Positions 21,301 through 33,149 are shown, numbered from the stretch's first letter. The stretch is 64,000 bases of DNA from Taxillus chinensis (GCA_023512835.1 CM042086.1:6363799-6427798), one strand, 5' to 3'. The notes: a model not told the origin generated them from the letters alone. Numbers and translations: made by a program.

Positions 21301-23378
21301 TATTATTATTATCTAAATAATGATAAATATTTTTTTCCCAAAATAATTTATTTACAGCTAAAAATTAAATACCATTTTTATAAAATCTAGAGTTTTACTA
21401 TCATTTATTTTTCAAAGATAATATAAATGAAAACCTCAAACTTCAACGTTGTATTACTTCATTATTAGTTAATCATTATCAAAATTTATCATTTGTAATA
21501 CCATTATAAATAATTTACAAACTAAATTAAATACCATTTTTATAAATAATTTACTAACTTCTTGTATATATCCTCACCAAATACAACATAAATTCATTAT
21601 CAGTCACTTCCCCAATGATTAAAAAAAGATAAAAAAAATTACCAAAATAAATCTCAAGGTCCAGTAAAGTTTTTCATGCCCTAATGACCTTCTTGGTGGC
21701 GGTTTAAAACTGAATTTCGATCTCAGCACTAAAGATTTTATAAATGTTCATTGGAAAAAATCTCAAGAAGAACTAAGTACACATGAACAATTTCAAAATG
21801 AGCATAGTAATGAAAAAAAGATATTATTTTTAAGTAAAAAAGAATATGAGTTAAAACAAAAATAATTTTATTTTATTTTGTTGAAATTCGAACCACTCTC
21901 CTAATCCCCAAAACAAAATTTATGAGTTAAAAATAATCCAAAACTGCCTCGTTTGGTTATAATAATAATAATAATAACATAAAACAAAATAAATAAAAAA
22001 AACAAAGAAAATAACAATCAAAGCTTCTCTCTCTCCTTCTTCCCCGGCGGTCCAAGCATGCCTCACCCGATCGGACGCATATAACAAAAAAAAAATTGTA
22101 TTAAATTGTTTTTTTTATTTTTTTTTAAACAAAGTGCCATGAACAAATAAATAGATGCGACATATATATCAAATTTTCCAGAAAAGACGGTAGAATAAGA
22201 AAATGAAAACCTTGACTTGATCTAGAGTGCCACTTTTAAGGTTGATCATTGTTTGATTACTTACCGGCAATTTAAACATAATATTGATCAAAACTTGTTT
22301 GTTTGATTTCAGAATTAGAGGGGATAATTTTTCTCAACCTCATCCTATCGGATTGGGTTCAAGTCTTGCACGATCCGTTCGATCCGATATTTTTAAACAA
22401 ATTTAAGGTAAAATATTTCATCCCGCCCCGACCTGCTCCAACACGAAGCATCAAAACCATCGGATCGGGTCGGGTTCAGATCAAGGTATAAAAATTTGAG
22501 TTGGATTTGAGTTGGCCAGATCTCGAGCCCGACTCGACCCGTTATCATCCCTGTTCGGAATTAAGTACAATTAAAGGCATTGATTTTTAATTTTGATTTT
22601 CACTTGAAATGCCTCACCTGAAATGGCTCCTTTGACATTTTCAAGCTTTTTGAAAAAGTTATTAAAATTGTACACTTTTTAATTTGTTGGTTCCAATTTT
22701 TTATTGACTTATAAAATAATGTAGCAAGTACAGTGATATGAAGAAAGTCAAAATTGATAATATGTGTCTAATTTGGATTAAAATGGGATCCAACACAGTA
22801 CATAATGCACCTACAAGAATCTTTTTCTTTAAATTCTGTCATCTTCTTTATAACATTTCATCACACAATTTATTTATATATAATGCCGCTATAACACAAT
22901 TCTAACTATTTTTATCCATCACTATATTTCCAACTATATTAGGTGATTGAATCTTGGCAAGTTAGTTTACTTTTAAAAATTATTATTATTATTTAAATAG
23001 TGATAATTTTTTTTCCAAAATAATTTATTTACGACTAAAAATTAAATACCATTTTTATAAAATCCAGAGTTACGGTCATTTATTTTTCATAGATAATATA
23101 AATGAAAACCTCAAACTTCAACATTATAATACTTAATTATTAGTTAATCATTATCAAATTTTATCATTTATAATACCATTATAAATAATTTACTAACTAA
23201 ATTAAATTCCATTTTTATAAATAATTTACAAACTTCTTATATATATCCTCACCAAATACAACATAAATTCATTATCAGTCACTTCCCCAATGGTTAAAAA
23301 AAAAAGATAAAAAAACATTTATCAAAATAAATCTCAAGGCCAACAGATTTGTGTCCAGGAAAGTTTTTCATACCCTAA
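20398..23378 (+). repeat. Tandem duplication, ~1.5-kb unit, two copies
   Basis: Copy 1 runs from about 20398 to 21905 and copy 2 from about 21906 to 23378, continuing at 28884 after the chromovirus insertion. Landmarks shared in order: aacaatcaaagcttctctct, gcctcacccgatcggacgca, cgatatttttaaacaaattt, the inverted-arm segment, ctcaaacttcaac and ccctaatgac. Small substitutions and short indels separate the copies. No gene is supported in the unit. Confidence 0.7.
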
Positions 23379-23762
23379 TGTCACGGGGTCGCCTTTGTAG
23401 CAGCTTAACTCGTGCGGCACCTAGTTCCCACCCGTACGAAGGAACGCTAGGTCGGCCTAATTCGTCGCATTTGGATCGGAACCCATCGATCCGTTGTAAA
23501 GCATTTGTGTAGGGAAGCGCTTAGCGGAAGATCGATTTAAACGAAGGCAACAAACGATTGTATTGATTGCTTGAAAGCTTTACAACATCACTCCCCTACA
23601 TATAGATGTTAACACTTTTCCGGCTATGTCGCCAGGAGACATCATATATGATCGAAATCTAAAATCTCTACAACTCACGCTATAAGCTAAGTACAACACT
23701 TTACAAGGGGGAAATACCCCAAAATGGCCTAAGTATGCTAGGATAAGCCTCGGTCCGTGACA
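23379..23762 (-). repeat. 3' LTR of the chromovirus
   Basis: 384 bases, TG...CA ends. It lacks single bases present in the right LTR (for example ggtcgcc versus ggtcggcc). It lies next to the polypurine tract at about 23763-23775. Confidence 0.9.
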
Positions 23763-23799
23763 TTCTCCCCCCACGATTTCGCAGCGTCCTCGTTGCGTC

Positions 23800-24856
23800 T
23801 TCGGCTTCCTCGAACTTGTCGAACCGCTGGATGTAGCGTTCGGTTTCTTCCCGGTACTCTTTAATCTCTTTGGAGAATTGCCCCGGATCCTCTTCCTTCT
23901 CCCAGCTTGCCTCTTCTACCGGCCTTGTTCTTCCATTGGACGTAGTACTCCACCCGGCTTGGATCTACCCCTTCTTGGCACGACTCTACGAGAGTGGATT
24001 TTCTCTATTTCTTTATCGTAGGTCTTGCCCGTTGATCTTGTTGGTGTACGCACCGCCCGTTGTCCGCTCGTATCTTCCAAGTCTTCGTGGTAAGGCTTGA
24101 GCAAACTAACGTGGAACACCGGATGCCTTTGTAAGCTAGTCGGGAGGTCCAGTTGTATGAGACCTTCCCAACTCTCTTAAGTACTTTGAAAGGCCCCTCA
24201 TATCGGCGCACCAAACCCTTATGCAATTGTCCGAGTGCTTTGGTTTGGCGCGGAAGGAGTTTAAGCATCACCATGTCTCCTTCCTGAAATTCCAAGGGCC
24301 TCCTTTGTTGATCCGCCCACTTCTTCATCTTCTTCGCCACCTTGTGCAAGTATGCCCTGGCCAGATCCGTCTGTTCATGCCATCCTTTTGCAAACTTGAA
24401 CGCCGCGGGGCTCTTTCCAGTGTACCCCCGAGTGATGGAAGTGGGCGTCAATGGTTGCCGCCCCGATTGCGAGTTCGAACGGGCTCTCGTTCGTGGACTC
24501 GCTCTTTGCAAGTTATATAAGAATTGGGCTATGTCCAGTAACTTGGCCCAATCTCTTTGATTGGCACTCACATAGTGCCTCGGTACGGCTCCGGTAAGCC
24601 ATTGACACGTTCTGTTTGGCCGTCTGTTTGTGGGTGGAAACTTGTTGAAAAGTTTAAGTCCGAACCCATTATCCGGAACGGCTCGGTCCAAAACCGCCCA
24701 GGTGAATCGTGAGTCCCGATCGCTCACGATTGTCTTTGGAATGCCCCGATACTTCACCACGTACTTGAAGAATAGTCGGGCCGTGTCGTCTGCCGTGCGA
24801 TCCTTCGGAGGCTGGAATGAAAACTCCGTACTTAGAGAATCGGTCGACCACCACAA
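23800..24856 (-). pseudogene. Integrase C-terminal part and chromodomain
   Basis: The frame reads [20 protein letters not shown], the end of the integrase core with the second catalytic Asp in SDRD. It continues with a KKMKKWADQQRRPLEFQEGD segment, LVRRYEGPFKVLKRVGKVSY (the integrase GPY/F module) and, after frame changes, a short chromodomain (YYVQWKNKAG..EASWEKEED). Chromodomains target insertion in chromoviruses. The frame is broken around 24.1 kb and near the start of the chromodomain (one extra base in the AGR/EEASW region). Confidence 0.75.
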
Positions 24857-25676
24857 TTATCGTACCGCATCCTTTGGATCTTGGGAGACAAACAATGATG
24901 TCCATCGAAACACTCTCCCAAGGTCTTTCCGGAGTAGGCAAAGGTTCTAACAATCCTGCCGATTGCCGATTCTCTATCTTGTCTTGTTGGCACACAAGAC
25001 AAGTCCTCACGTACACTTGGACGTCCTCGTAAAGTTGAGGCCAATAGTAGCTCCGTTCCACCAACGCCAAGGTACGATCGACTCCGGGATGGCCAGCCCA
25101 CCGCGAGTCGTGACATTCTTTGAGGATGTCTCTCCTCAAACTTCCCCATTTGGGAACGTACACCCGTTCCCCTCGAGTATGGAGCAAGTCATCCCTTAGC
25201 CAAAATCGCCGCGTCTTCCCGGCTTTGACGCATTCCACCAAGGACTTGGCTAATGGGTCATGCTCCATTCCTTCCTTTAATTTGTCCACCAAGGGGAATT
25301 GTGGTTGGCTAATGGCCGCAAGTTCCGCCTTCCGACTTAGTGCATCGGCCACCACATTATTTGTGCCCGGTTTGTACTCGAGCATAAAGTCGAATTCCGC
25401 TAGAAGTCCTTGCCACCGTGCTTGCTTCGGAGTTAAGTTCCGTTGAGTTAGAAAATAACTCGTAGCAATATTGTCCGTCTTCACTACGAACTTGGACCCT
25501 AGCAAGTAATGCCTCCACACCCGAAGGCAATGCATAACAGCCGTCATCTCCTTTTCATGCACCGCGTACCTCCGTTCGGTGCCATTAAGTTTTCGGCTCA
25601 CATATGCTACAGGATGCCCCCTCCTGCATAAGAACTCCACCGATGGCAATGTCTGAAGCATCGGTGTGAACTTCAT
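24669..25676 (-). pseudogene. RNase H and integrase N-terminal/core part
   Basis: RNase H residues include YVSRKLNGTERRYAVHEKEM, HYLLGSKFVVKTDN and YKPGTNNVVADALSRK. The integrase zinc finger follows: HDSRWAGHPGVDRT with its two His, then TCLVCQQDK with its two Cys. The core begins WESVSMDIIVCLPRS with the first catalytic Asp, and VVVDRFSKY follows. A frameshift separates it from the reverse transcriptase frame and another from the remaining integrase. Confidence 0.85.
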
Positions 25677-25719
25677 AAGGTTTCGTATGGTCCGGCACGG
25701 GCCATCACCGGTCCGTTGG

Positions 25720-26574
25720 TCACCGCCGCTTCAACTTCTCAAATGCCTCTCGGCAAGCATCATCCCACACCCAAGTCTTGTTCTTCTTTAGTAGTTCCGT
25801 CAAGGGTGCGGCAATGTGGGAATAGCCGCGGATGAATCTTCTATAGTAGTTAACCAAGCCAAGGAAGGAACGCATCTCCGGGACTTTCTTGGGCGTCTCC
25901 CATTCCTTGATGGCTAACACTTTCTTGTTGTCCATCTTTAGTTTGCCGCCGCCAATGATGTGACCCAAGAAGGGCACCTCCTTCTTCGCAAAGTCACATT
26001 TCTCCTTCTTCACAAAGAGTTGGTTCTCCCTTAAGATTTGGAAAACCCGCCGTAAGTGTGCCTTGTGTTCCTCCAACGTTTTGCTATAGACGACAATGTC
26101 GTCAAGGTACACCACGACGAATCTATCCAAGTATGGTTGGAAGATCCGGTTCATCAACGTACAGAATGTGGCAGGGGCGTTTGTGAGGCCAAAGGGCATC
26201 ACCAAGAACTCGTAAGAGCCATATCTTGTGACGCACGCCGTCTTTGCCTCATCACCTTCGGCTATCCGCACTTGCCAATATCCCGACCGCAAGTCTAGCT
26301 TTGAGAACCATCTCGCAGCACCAAGTTGATCAAAGAGGTCGGATATAAGTGGGATGGGGTAGCTATTTTTCACCGTTATCTTGTTTAGCGCCCTATAGTC
26401 AATGCATAGCCGCATCGACCCATCGTGTTTCTTTTGGAACAACACCGGTGCTCCAAATGGCGCTTTGGATGGCCGAATGAACCCGGCATCCAACAAGTCC
26501 TTCAATTGTTTCCGAAGTTCCTCCAACTCCGGTGGTGCCATCCGATAGGGCACCGCAGCGATGAGGCCTTGCAC
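25720..26574 (-). pseudogene. Reverse transcriptase domain
   Basis: A full RT core of about 284 codons: [60 protein letters not shown] and the catalytic [11 protein letters not shown] (YLDD at 26098-26109), then FLGHIIGGG and [13 protein letters not shown]. This order and sequence are those of plant Ty3/gypsy elements. The RT is intact within itself but the flanking frames are shifted. Confidence 0.9.
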
Positions 26575-26891
26575 CGGCCTCTAGTTCGATCTTGTGGTCC
26601 ACCTCCCGCTTCGGCGGAAGTTGTTTGGGGAGTTCAGGTGGCATAACGTCCCCAAATTCTTCAAGGACCGTCTTCACTTCGGTTGGGGGCTCCTCCCCAA
26701 CACTTGGGCCTTCTTCCTTCACCATGGCAATGAAGGTTGGCTCCTGTCGTCTAACTCCTTTAGATAGTTGGAGCGCCGAAAGAGACTTCGCCTTGAGCTC
26801 TTCCTCCCGCATTACCTTCACCATGCACGTTTTCCCCTCGTCCATGATGCACATTGTGTTGGTGCTAGGAATTGGAATTGCCCGCACCTGG

Positions 26892-27311
26892 TCAACGAAC
26901 TCCATCTCCAACACCATGGGATAGTCGTCCATCGACACCACGGAGAGATTCACTTTGCCTCTCCACTCGCCAATACTTAGCTCGACGCCTCGAGCCACGC
27001 CATGGATTGGATTGGCGCCGGAGTTCACCACCTTCACCCACCCCTTCTCTTCCTTGTAGACTATCCCCCGGTCTACGAGCTTCTTCGACCTTGATGAAGT
27101 TGTTGGTCGCACCCGTGTCCACCAAGGCCTTAGTTTCAAGGTTGTTGGCCTTAGCGAGCACGTACATGCGGCCCTTCGTCGTCCGGATGGTGGCACCTCC
27201 ACCTTCGCCTTGATTGCATTGAGGAGTTGCAAGGAACCAAGTCGTGGATCCCTCGCATTCCTCTCTTCGTCTTCGTTGATCATCGCGGAGAGCTTGGAGC
27301 GCTTCGGGCAC
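26892..27311 (-). pseudogene. gag-pol junction with aspartic protease
   Basis: MYVLAKANNLETKALVDTGA followed by TNNFIKVEEA is the retroviral-type aspartic protease; DTGA holds the catalytic Asp. The next frame (26399-27283) carries the linker between protease and RT with GVELSIGEWRGKVNLSVVSM. Frames overlap out of phase, so the polyprotein is interrupted here. Confidence 0.75.
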
Positions 27312-27346
27312 TCGAACGCCTTGTGAGGACCTTCACAAAGGAAACA
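27308..27346 (-). other. gag zinc knuckle
   Basis: CFLCEGPHKAFEC on the minus strand: a C-X2-C-X3-H-X4-C nucleic-acid binding knuckle, followed by PKRSKL. It lies between the gag core and the protease, as expected. Confidence 0.75.
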
Positions 27347-27349
27347 GGA

Positions 27350-28464
27350 GATCCTTGGCTTCTCCCCGTCCTTGGAACCATTCGCGAAGTGTTTTGGGCG
27401 AAAGTCCTTGGACGGTTGGAAGGGTCTCCCTTTTCCTTCACTCCGGTTGTCTCCCCCACGTTTTTCCTTGTGGAACTGTTCGCCTTGGAAGTCGATGAAG
27501 AACTAGTGGTTTTCTCCGGCTTCTTGTATTCGATGAGTGATTCGGCCACCGCCATAGCCGACGCCAGGTCCCTGCACATTCCTCCGTTGCAACTCCGGCT
27601 TCGCCCATTGTTGCAATCCGTCCATGAAGGAAAATAATGAATCCTTCGCGGACATATCCGGGATCTCCAATATTAGCTCGGAAAATTCACGGACGTACTC
27701 CCGCACCGTGCCTTTGTGGGTAAGGCGCCGAAATTTCGCCCGGGACTCGTCTTCGCGTTCGGGGATAGAAACGGGCCTTGATCTCCCGCTTGAAATCGCC
27801 CAATTGTCGATAATGCATAGGCCGCACTCCTTGTCGGCATATCGTCGCCTCCACCACACCATAGCCGAATCGACTAAGTATAGTGGAGCGGTCTTCACCT
27901 TCTTTGCCTCGTCGACAATGTTCAAGGCATCGAAATCGCTGCTCCATGGTCCAGAGGAAGTTATCTAACTCCCTCGCATTCCTTGACCCAACATAGGTCT
28001 TAGGCTTTGGCACATCGATTTTAGAGCTGGAATGGCCGCCAACGCCACCTTGGGTGATCGCCATCTTACGAGAGAGACCAATCCGCCTTGATCTCTTTGA
28101 TTTCCTCTTGCATCGCCAGGATTTGGGACATGAGAGAACCCTTCAAGCCCTCAAATCGAGAGTTCATGTCGTCCATGACGGAGTTGAGAAGCCCTTGCAT
28201 CCTCCCATAGCTTTCCTCACCCTCTGAGTCGAGCTTTTCGATGCTTTCGGTGTGCTCCTCGACCACCTCCATCCGTTCGGCTAACGCCAACTCCAATTTG
28301 GCTAGTCGACTCTCAAGCGGACATGTTTCCCTCGAAACGGACTTGTCTCTCCTCCGTTCCTTAGCGTGGTGCTCCTTGTCGCGGCCTTCGTGGTCGCCAC
28401 CACTAATGACAACAGATCCTCCGTTTGTCATTTTTACACCGTCTCGAAGTTTTGATTGTTCCAC
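27350..28464 (-). pseudogene. gag region, frameshifted
   Basis: Starts MEQSKLRDGVKMTNGGSVV near the primer-binding site. It has a charged coiled-coil-like N-terminal part (LAKLELALAERMEVVEEH), then the core in other frames: PKPKTYVGSRNARELDNFLW, APLYLVDSAMVWWRRRYAD and the EYVREFSELILEIPDMS block of retrotransposon gag (capsid). At least three frame changes break it. Confidence 0.8.
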
Positions 28465-28483
28465 CGAACTTTAGCACCAACCG

Positions 28484-28497
28484 TGCTCGATACCACT
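28484..28497 (-). other. Primer-binding site of the chromovirus
   Basis: tggtatcgagca on the minus strand, two bases inside the right LTR; one base short of the initiator-Met tRNA complement tggtatcagagc, which the TRIM at 50327 carries intact. Confidence 0.6.
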
Positions 28498-28883
28498 TGT
28501 CACGGGGTCGGCCTTTATAGCGGCTTAACCTGTGCGGTACCTAGTTCCCACCCGTACGAAGGAACGCTAGGTCAGCCTAATTCGTCGCATTTGGATCGGA
28601 ACCCATCGATCCGTTGTAAAGCATTTTGTGTAGGGAAGCGCTTAGCGGAAGATCGATTTAAACGAAGGCAACAAACGATTGTATTGATTGCTTGAAAGCT
28701 TTACAACATCACTCCCCTACATATAGATGTTAACACTTTTCTGGCTATGTCGCCAGGAGACATCATATATGATCGAAATCTAAAATCTCTACAACTCACG
28801 CTATAAGCTAAGTACAACACTTTACAAGGGGGAAATACCCCAAAATGGCCTAAGTATGCTAGGATAAGCCTCGGTCCGTGACA
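28498..28883 (-). repeat. 5' LTR of the chromovirus
   Basis: 386 bases, TGTCACGGGG...CCGTGACA, next to the primer-binding site. Roughly 97-98% like the other LTR by eye. Confidence 0.9.
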
Positions 28884-29272
28884 CTAATGACCCTCTTGGT
28901 GGCGGTTTAAAATTGAATTTCGATCTCAAAGACAAAAGATTTTATAAACGTTCATTGGAAAAAATCATAAGACATAACCAGGCGGCTCAAGAAGAATTTA
29001 CAAAAATGTTGCAAAATGAGCTACTATTACTTGAGAAAAAAAATTGCAGCGGCATTTCACAAAGAATAATACGAGTGCGTTTGATGGTTTTGTAGCCAAC
29101 TTATTCGGTAACAATACTCACCCAAAGAAAGATTACACAAGCAAAATTTGTTGGGCCAGAACATATAAAGCCGGAGTGAGTACAAGCCACCTATTTTGGG
29201 GCTCAAGAAACCACGGACCAAGAATTAGATTTACAAAACTTGAAGACCCATTACCCAAAACAGGGAAGCTAT
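28884..29272 (+). other. End of tandem copy 2, then CPN60B copy B 3' flank
   Basis: 28884 to about 28985 resumes the duplicated unit. A 60-codon plus frame (28913-29095, NQAAQEEFTKMLQNELLLLE) has coding-like composition but no recognised family. From about 29200, the segment ending gggaagctat matches the 3' flanks of CPN60B copies C and F (40.57 and 56.23 kb). Confidence 0.4.
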
Positions 29273-30024
29273 CGGCATGTTTGGTAGCGTCATTTGTTTT
29301 CGATTTTTCTGTTTTTTAATACAAAAAACATGCCGTGTTTTTTGTTTGGTTAACGTTTTTGTTTTCCATTTTCAGAAATAAAGAGATTTTGAGTACATAA
29401 AACAGAGAACACCAATTTGGTGTTTTCATTTTGTTGAAAACGTTTTCAGCAGCCCGCTAGTTGTTCGCCCGTCAATGCGCACGCCGCCCGTCGCCCGCCG
29501 TCGACCCTTGCAACGCTCGCTCGCCGCCTGCCACCGCACTGCCCTCGCAACGCCTGCCCACCCTCCCTCTGCCGATTTACAACCTCTCCCTCCAACCCAG
29601 CGACGGCCATCTACGACCTCCTTCCTTGGCGACGGCCGATCTTCGACCTCCTCCTCCAACCCAAAGAACGGCCATCTTTGACCTCCCTCCCCCGGCGACG
29701 CCGATCCGCAACCCCTCCCTTCAACCCAGCCGACGGCCGATCTACGACCTCCCCCTCCAACCCAACGAAGCCCATCTTAGAGCGATGGCCACCCGTGCCA
29801 CCCCTGCCGTGCGATCTCCCCACCCGCTGCCTCCCTTGCCGCCGCACGACCGCCACGCTAGTTGCGATGTCTCATCTCACCGCATCAATGAAAACAAAAA
29901 GCAAAAACGAAAAACAACGCCCAAACAATAAATGCGTTCTCAATTTAACAAAAAATAATTTTTAATTATAATTTTTAAAATTAGTTTTTGAAAACGGAAA
30001 ACGAAAAGCGTGACCAAACAGGCC
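29273..30024. mobile_element. 752-bp TIR element with GC-rich captured core
   Basis: Ends are imperfect inverted repeats: GGCATGTTTGGTAGCGTCA at the left and, on the other strand, GGCCTGTTTGGTCACGCTTT at the right, each followed by TTTTCGTTTTC-like sequence. CTAT flanks both sides. Paralogous flanks at 40580 and 56235 read gggaagctatgattgctacc with no insert, proving an insertion. The middle (29460-29860) is a GC-rich block of repeated tacgacctcc/caacccaac units with open but unrecognisable frames. A non-autonomous DNA transposon is likely; the superfamily is uncertain. Confidence 0.65.
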
Positions 30025-30184
30025 CTATATTTGCTACCGTCCGTTCGGCTTCCCACGGTTGAAAGAAAATCAGTAACCATATCCTGGCATAACAGAAGGA
30101 AATGAGACATTGTTAACCAAATGGTCCAAATGCATCTCAAGAAATTCAACACAACTCAACAACATATTTCATTTGGGTTGGGAT

Positions 30185-32990
30185 TATGAACCTGAGTTGT
30201 CCATTGGGTTTCCAGGCGGGAACCGGTTCAGGTTCCTTGATTTCAACAACCACACAATCGGACATTAAGAAAGTTTTTGCTACGACGATGCATGTTCCAA
30301 GCAACATCTCACCACCTGAAAGATTCCAAAGCGTTTTAATAGCATAATCACAGATTAAACGTTTTAGCAGTTGCCCAAAACTCAAAACAATGAACTGCAC
30401 CGACCTTTGTAGGATCGATAATTCCAGCCACCATTAGATCCACATAGTTTCCAGTAGCAGCATTGTATCCAAATTTGGGATCATCACTTGAGAGCACCTG
30501 AACAAAAACACACATCGACCATTGTAACTAGGAATGGAAGAATGTGTGTGTATATAAATCTCTGTGCGCTAAAGAATAAAAAATATGTACCTTTTCACTA
30601 ACCACGCCTCCAGCATTTTTTGGCAATCAGCTTCAATGGGTAGACTAATGCTCTCTTAACAATATCAGCACCAACCTACAAAGTACAACCATTTGAAAAC
30701 GTCTCCAGTGTTTTGAGAACATTAAGGGCATGTTTGTTTCACCTGTTTTCTATTTTCGTTTTCAAAATGTGATAACCGTTTTCGAATATAAAAAACATAA
30801 AATTGAAAACAATAAAATGTTGTTTTCATTCTTTAGGACATAAAAAATGAAAACAAGTTTTTGTTGTTTTCAATTTTCAATTTTTTTACACGAAAACAAC
30901 TATTACATTTTGAAAACGAAACAGAAAACACCCCAACCACAATGGCATAGTTTAAGGGCCACAGTTTACCACAAACAATATTGGCATGCTTTGAAACCTG
31001 ATAAATTCATGTATTGAGATCTCAAAAATCCAACAATAATGTCATATTTGATGCACTTCAGAATTTCAATAAATTTCACAAGCATATGCAGGCAATGTCC
31101 TCACTAGTTTTGTGGATAAATATTAATAATTACCTTTTCCTCATCATTATTAAGCTTGTCCTTAATAGCGTCCACCTTTGATGCAAGCCGTAGAAGGGTG
31201 CATCCCCCACCTACAACAATACCTTCCTCAACAGCCGCCTGATTTCATAAAAGCATTTCAGGGATGTTTAAAGTCGCACAAAATCCATAATAGATTGGGG
31301 AAAAAAATCATTAGCAATTGCCATTACCTTCGTAGCATTTAAAGCATCCTCAACCCTCAGCTTCTTTTCTTTCAGTTCAGTCTCAGTTTGTGCTCCAACC
31401 TTTAAGATTTCCAACGAAAACTCAAACAAATCTAACATGTACTACAAAAGATTTCAAAAATCAACTCAACTTTCTAAATTAATCAATGGCTTACTTGAAC
31501 AACAGCAACACCACCAGATAATTTTGCAATTCTCTCATTTAATTTTTCTTTCTCATAATCTTGCTCTGCAGCCTACAGGAAATACATGTCTAATTTACAT
31601 CACAAGATTCATATAACAAATAGCAAACTGTGTGCATAACCATGTGGATACACACAAAGAGAAAAAGATTGGTACCTCAATAAGATTTCTAATCTGTGCC
31701 ACTCGTTTGTTAACTGCTTCTTCAGTGCTTCCATCACCAACAATCGTGGTGGCATCCTTGGTGAGCACCACCTTGGCAGCATGGCCAAGGACTTCATTTG
31801 TTGCTTTGTCTAATGTCAGGCCTACTTCGTCTCTAATTACAGTTCCTGTAAATACCCACATAGGATTGGGTTGGAGATATGATAAGGAAATATATAAACC
31901 GACAACATATCATGACAAAAGGTTCTCCTCCACAAGGACAATCAGAAAACATATCATGCCCAACAAAACAGACAGCAAGGTTACACATTGATTTGAAGTT
32001 GAAAATAAGGTCTAAAATATAATAACAATAAGCAAAAATGCGGCCAAGATAGCAAGCACGTGCTAACCTCCTGTCAAAATTGCAATGTCGTCAAGGTACT
32101 GGCTCTTGCGTTCTCCAAAACCAGGAGCCTTTAGTGCAGCGATTTTCAAAGGCCCTCTGAGCTTATTCACAACAAGGGTAGCCAAAGCCTCCTGTTCAAT
32201 GTCTTCTGCCACTATCAGAATTGGGTAACCACCTCTAATAGCTTCTTCTAAGACTTTAACAATATCCCTTGCAGTTGTTATCTTTTTGTCAACTAGAAGC
32301 AACTGCAGCATGGAGAAAACAACAGCTACTGAAAAAGATCTAAAAATTATAATTCTAATAAATAACAGGAGCCACCAATATGATCAGATGCAATGCCTAC
32401 CTTGCAGTTTTCGTATTCAACTGCCATCTTCTCACTATCAGTTACAAAATATGGTGAGATATAACCACGATCGAACTGCATTCCTTCAACCACATAGAGG
32501 TTGTTCTCGGCACTTTTACCCTCTTCCAGAGTCACCACACCTTTTCGGTCCACTTTGTTCATTGCTTCAGCAATCATATTTCCAATTTCATAGTTGTTCC
32601 CTGCACTGACAGCAGCAACATCTGCCAACTCGCTGTCTTCAACCTGTAGGTCAATACTTTAGTCATTACATTCTAGATACTCACGAGACACCAATAAAAC
32701 TCCTACCAGAAGCCAATTTGCCTCTTTGGACCGTGATAATGAAATTTTCTCCGGAAACAAACATTAAACAAATCGAACAGAGACGAATCGCAGACGTCAG
32801 AGCGAGAGGAAGAAATGGAGAGCTCACCATCGAAATGACGGACGGGCGGGGCGGAGAAGAGACTGCGTGGGGAGGGGTGGGTAGTTGGCCGACAATGAGT
32901 GGGGAGGGAAGGGGTGGTACGGTGTAGGCGTGTAGCGTAGCGCAGTGTAGGGTTTCTCAGCGAGGGGTGGGTTTTAGGAGGAACATTGGT
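30185..32990 (-). pseudogene. CPN60B: CPN60B copy B: 5' UTR plus exons 5-13, broken
   Basis: Chloroplast chaperonin-60 beta. Exons: 5 (32401-32643, [14 protein letters not shown] to EYENCK), 6 (32068-32302, LLLVDKKIT to AILTG), 7 (31676-31845), 8 (31495-31572), 9 (31328-31399, [19 protein letters not shown]), 10 (31134-31238), 11 (about 30591-30674), 12 (about 30407-30499) and 13 (about 30185-30315). Exons 5-10 are intact with good splice sites. Exon 11 has lost about ten bases (NAGVNGS region) and gained one, giving a stop. Exon 13 has a base deletion after LEHAS and an extra base near PVPAG. Exons 1-4 are missing: intron 4 joins directly to the 5' UTR (exon about 32828-32960) at about 32736, with microhomology around gtgataatgaaa. 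Confidence 0.88.
30725..30948. mobile_element. MITE-like insert in CPN60B copy B intron 10
   Basis: GGGCATGTTTGTTTCACCTG at one end and gaaaacgaaacagaaaacac near the other resemble the termini of the 752-bp element at 29273-30024. Copy F lacks it in the same intron. The right end is not sharp. Confidence 0.4.
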
Positions 32991-33149
32991 GTTGCGTAAA
33001 ATACCGGAAATCCAATACCATATAATAAAATTTTAACACACATTAATTCAAGATCACTAGGAAGGAAGATATTGATTTCCATTAACTCATTTGTTGGAAA
33101 AAAAAAATTAAATAAAAAAACTGGATAGCGTACATATCCCAAAATTTAC

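Larger units (their letters stand above)
23379..28883 (-). mobile_element. Complete Ty3/gypsy chromovirus, 5.5 kb, decayed
   Basis: The two LTRs (23379-23762 and 28498-28883) start TGTCACGGGG and end CCGTGACA. They differ at roughly nine positions by eye, so the insertion is fairly young. The 4-bp direct repeat CTAA (23375-23378, 28884-28887) flanks it. The primer-binding site beside the right LTR reads tggtatcgagca on the minus strand, near the initiator-Met tRNA complement. A purine tract (gtggggggagaa) precedes the left LTR. Minus-strand order is gag, zinc knuckle, protease, reverse transcriptase, RNase H, integrase, chromodomain. Several frameshifts break the polyprotein, so this copy cannot be autonomous. 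Confidence 0.92.

Noticed and set aside
29461..29931. 156-codon Pro/Arg-rich frame
   Set aside because: It sits in the repetitive GC-rich core of a transposable element; all frames there are open and none is recognisable.
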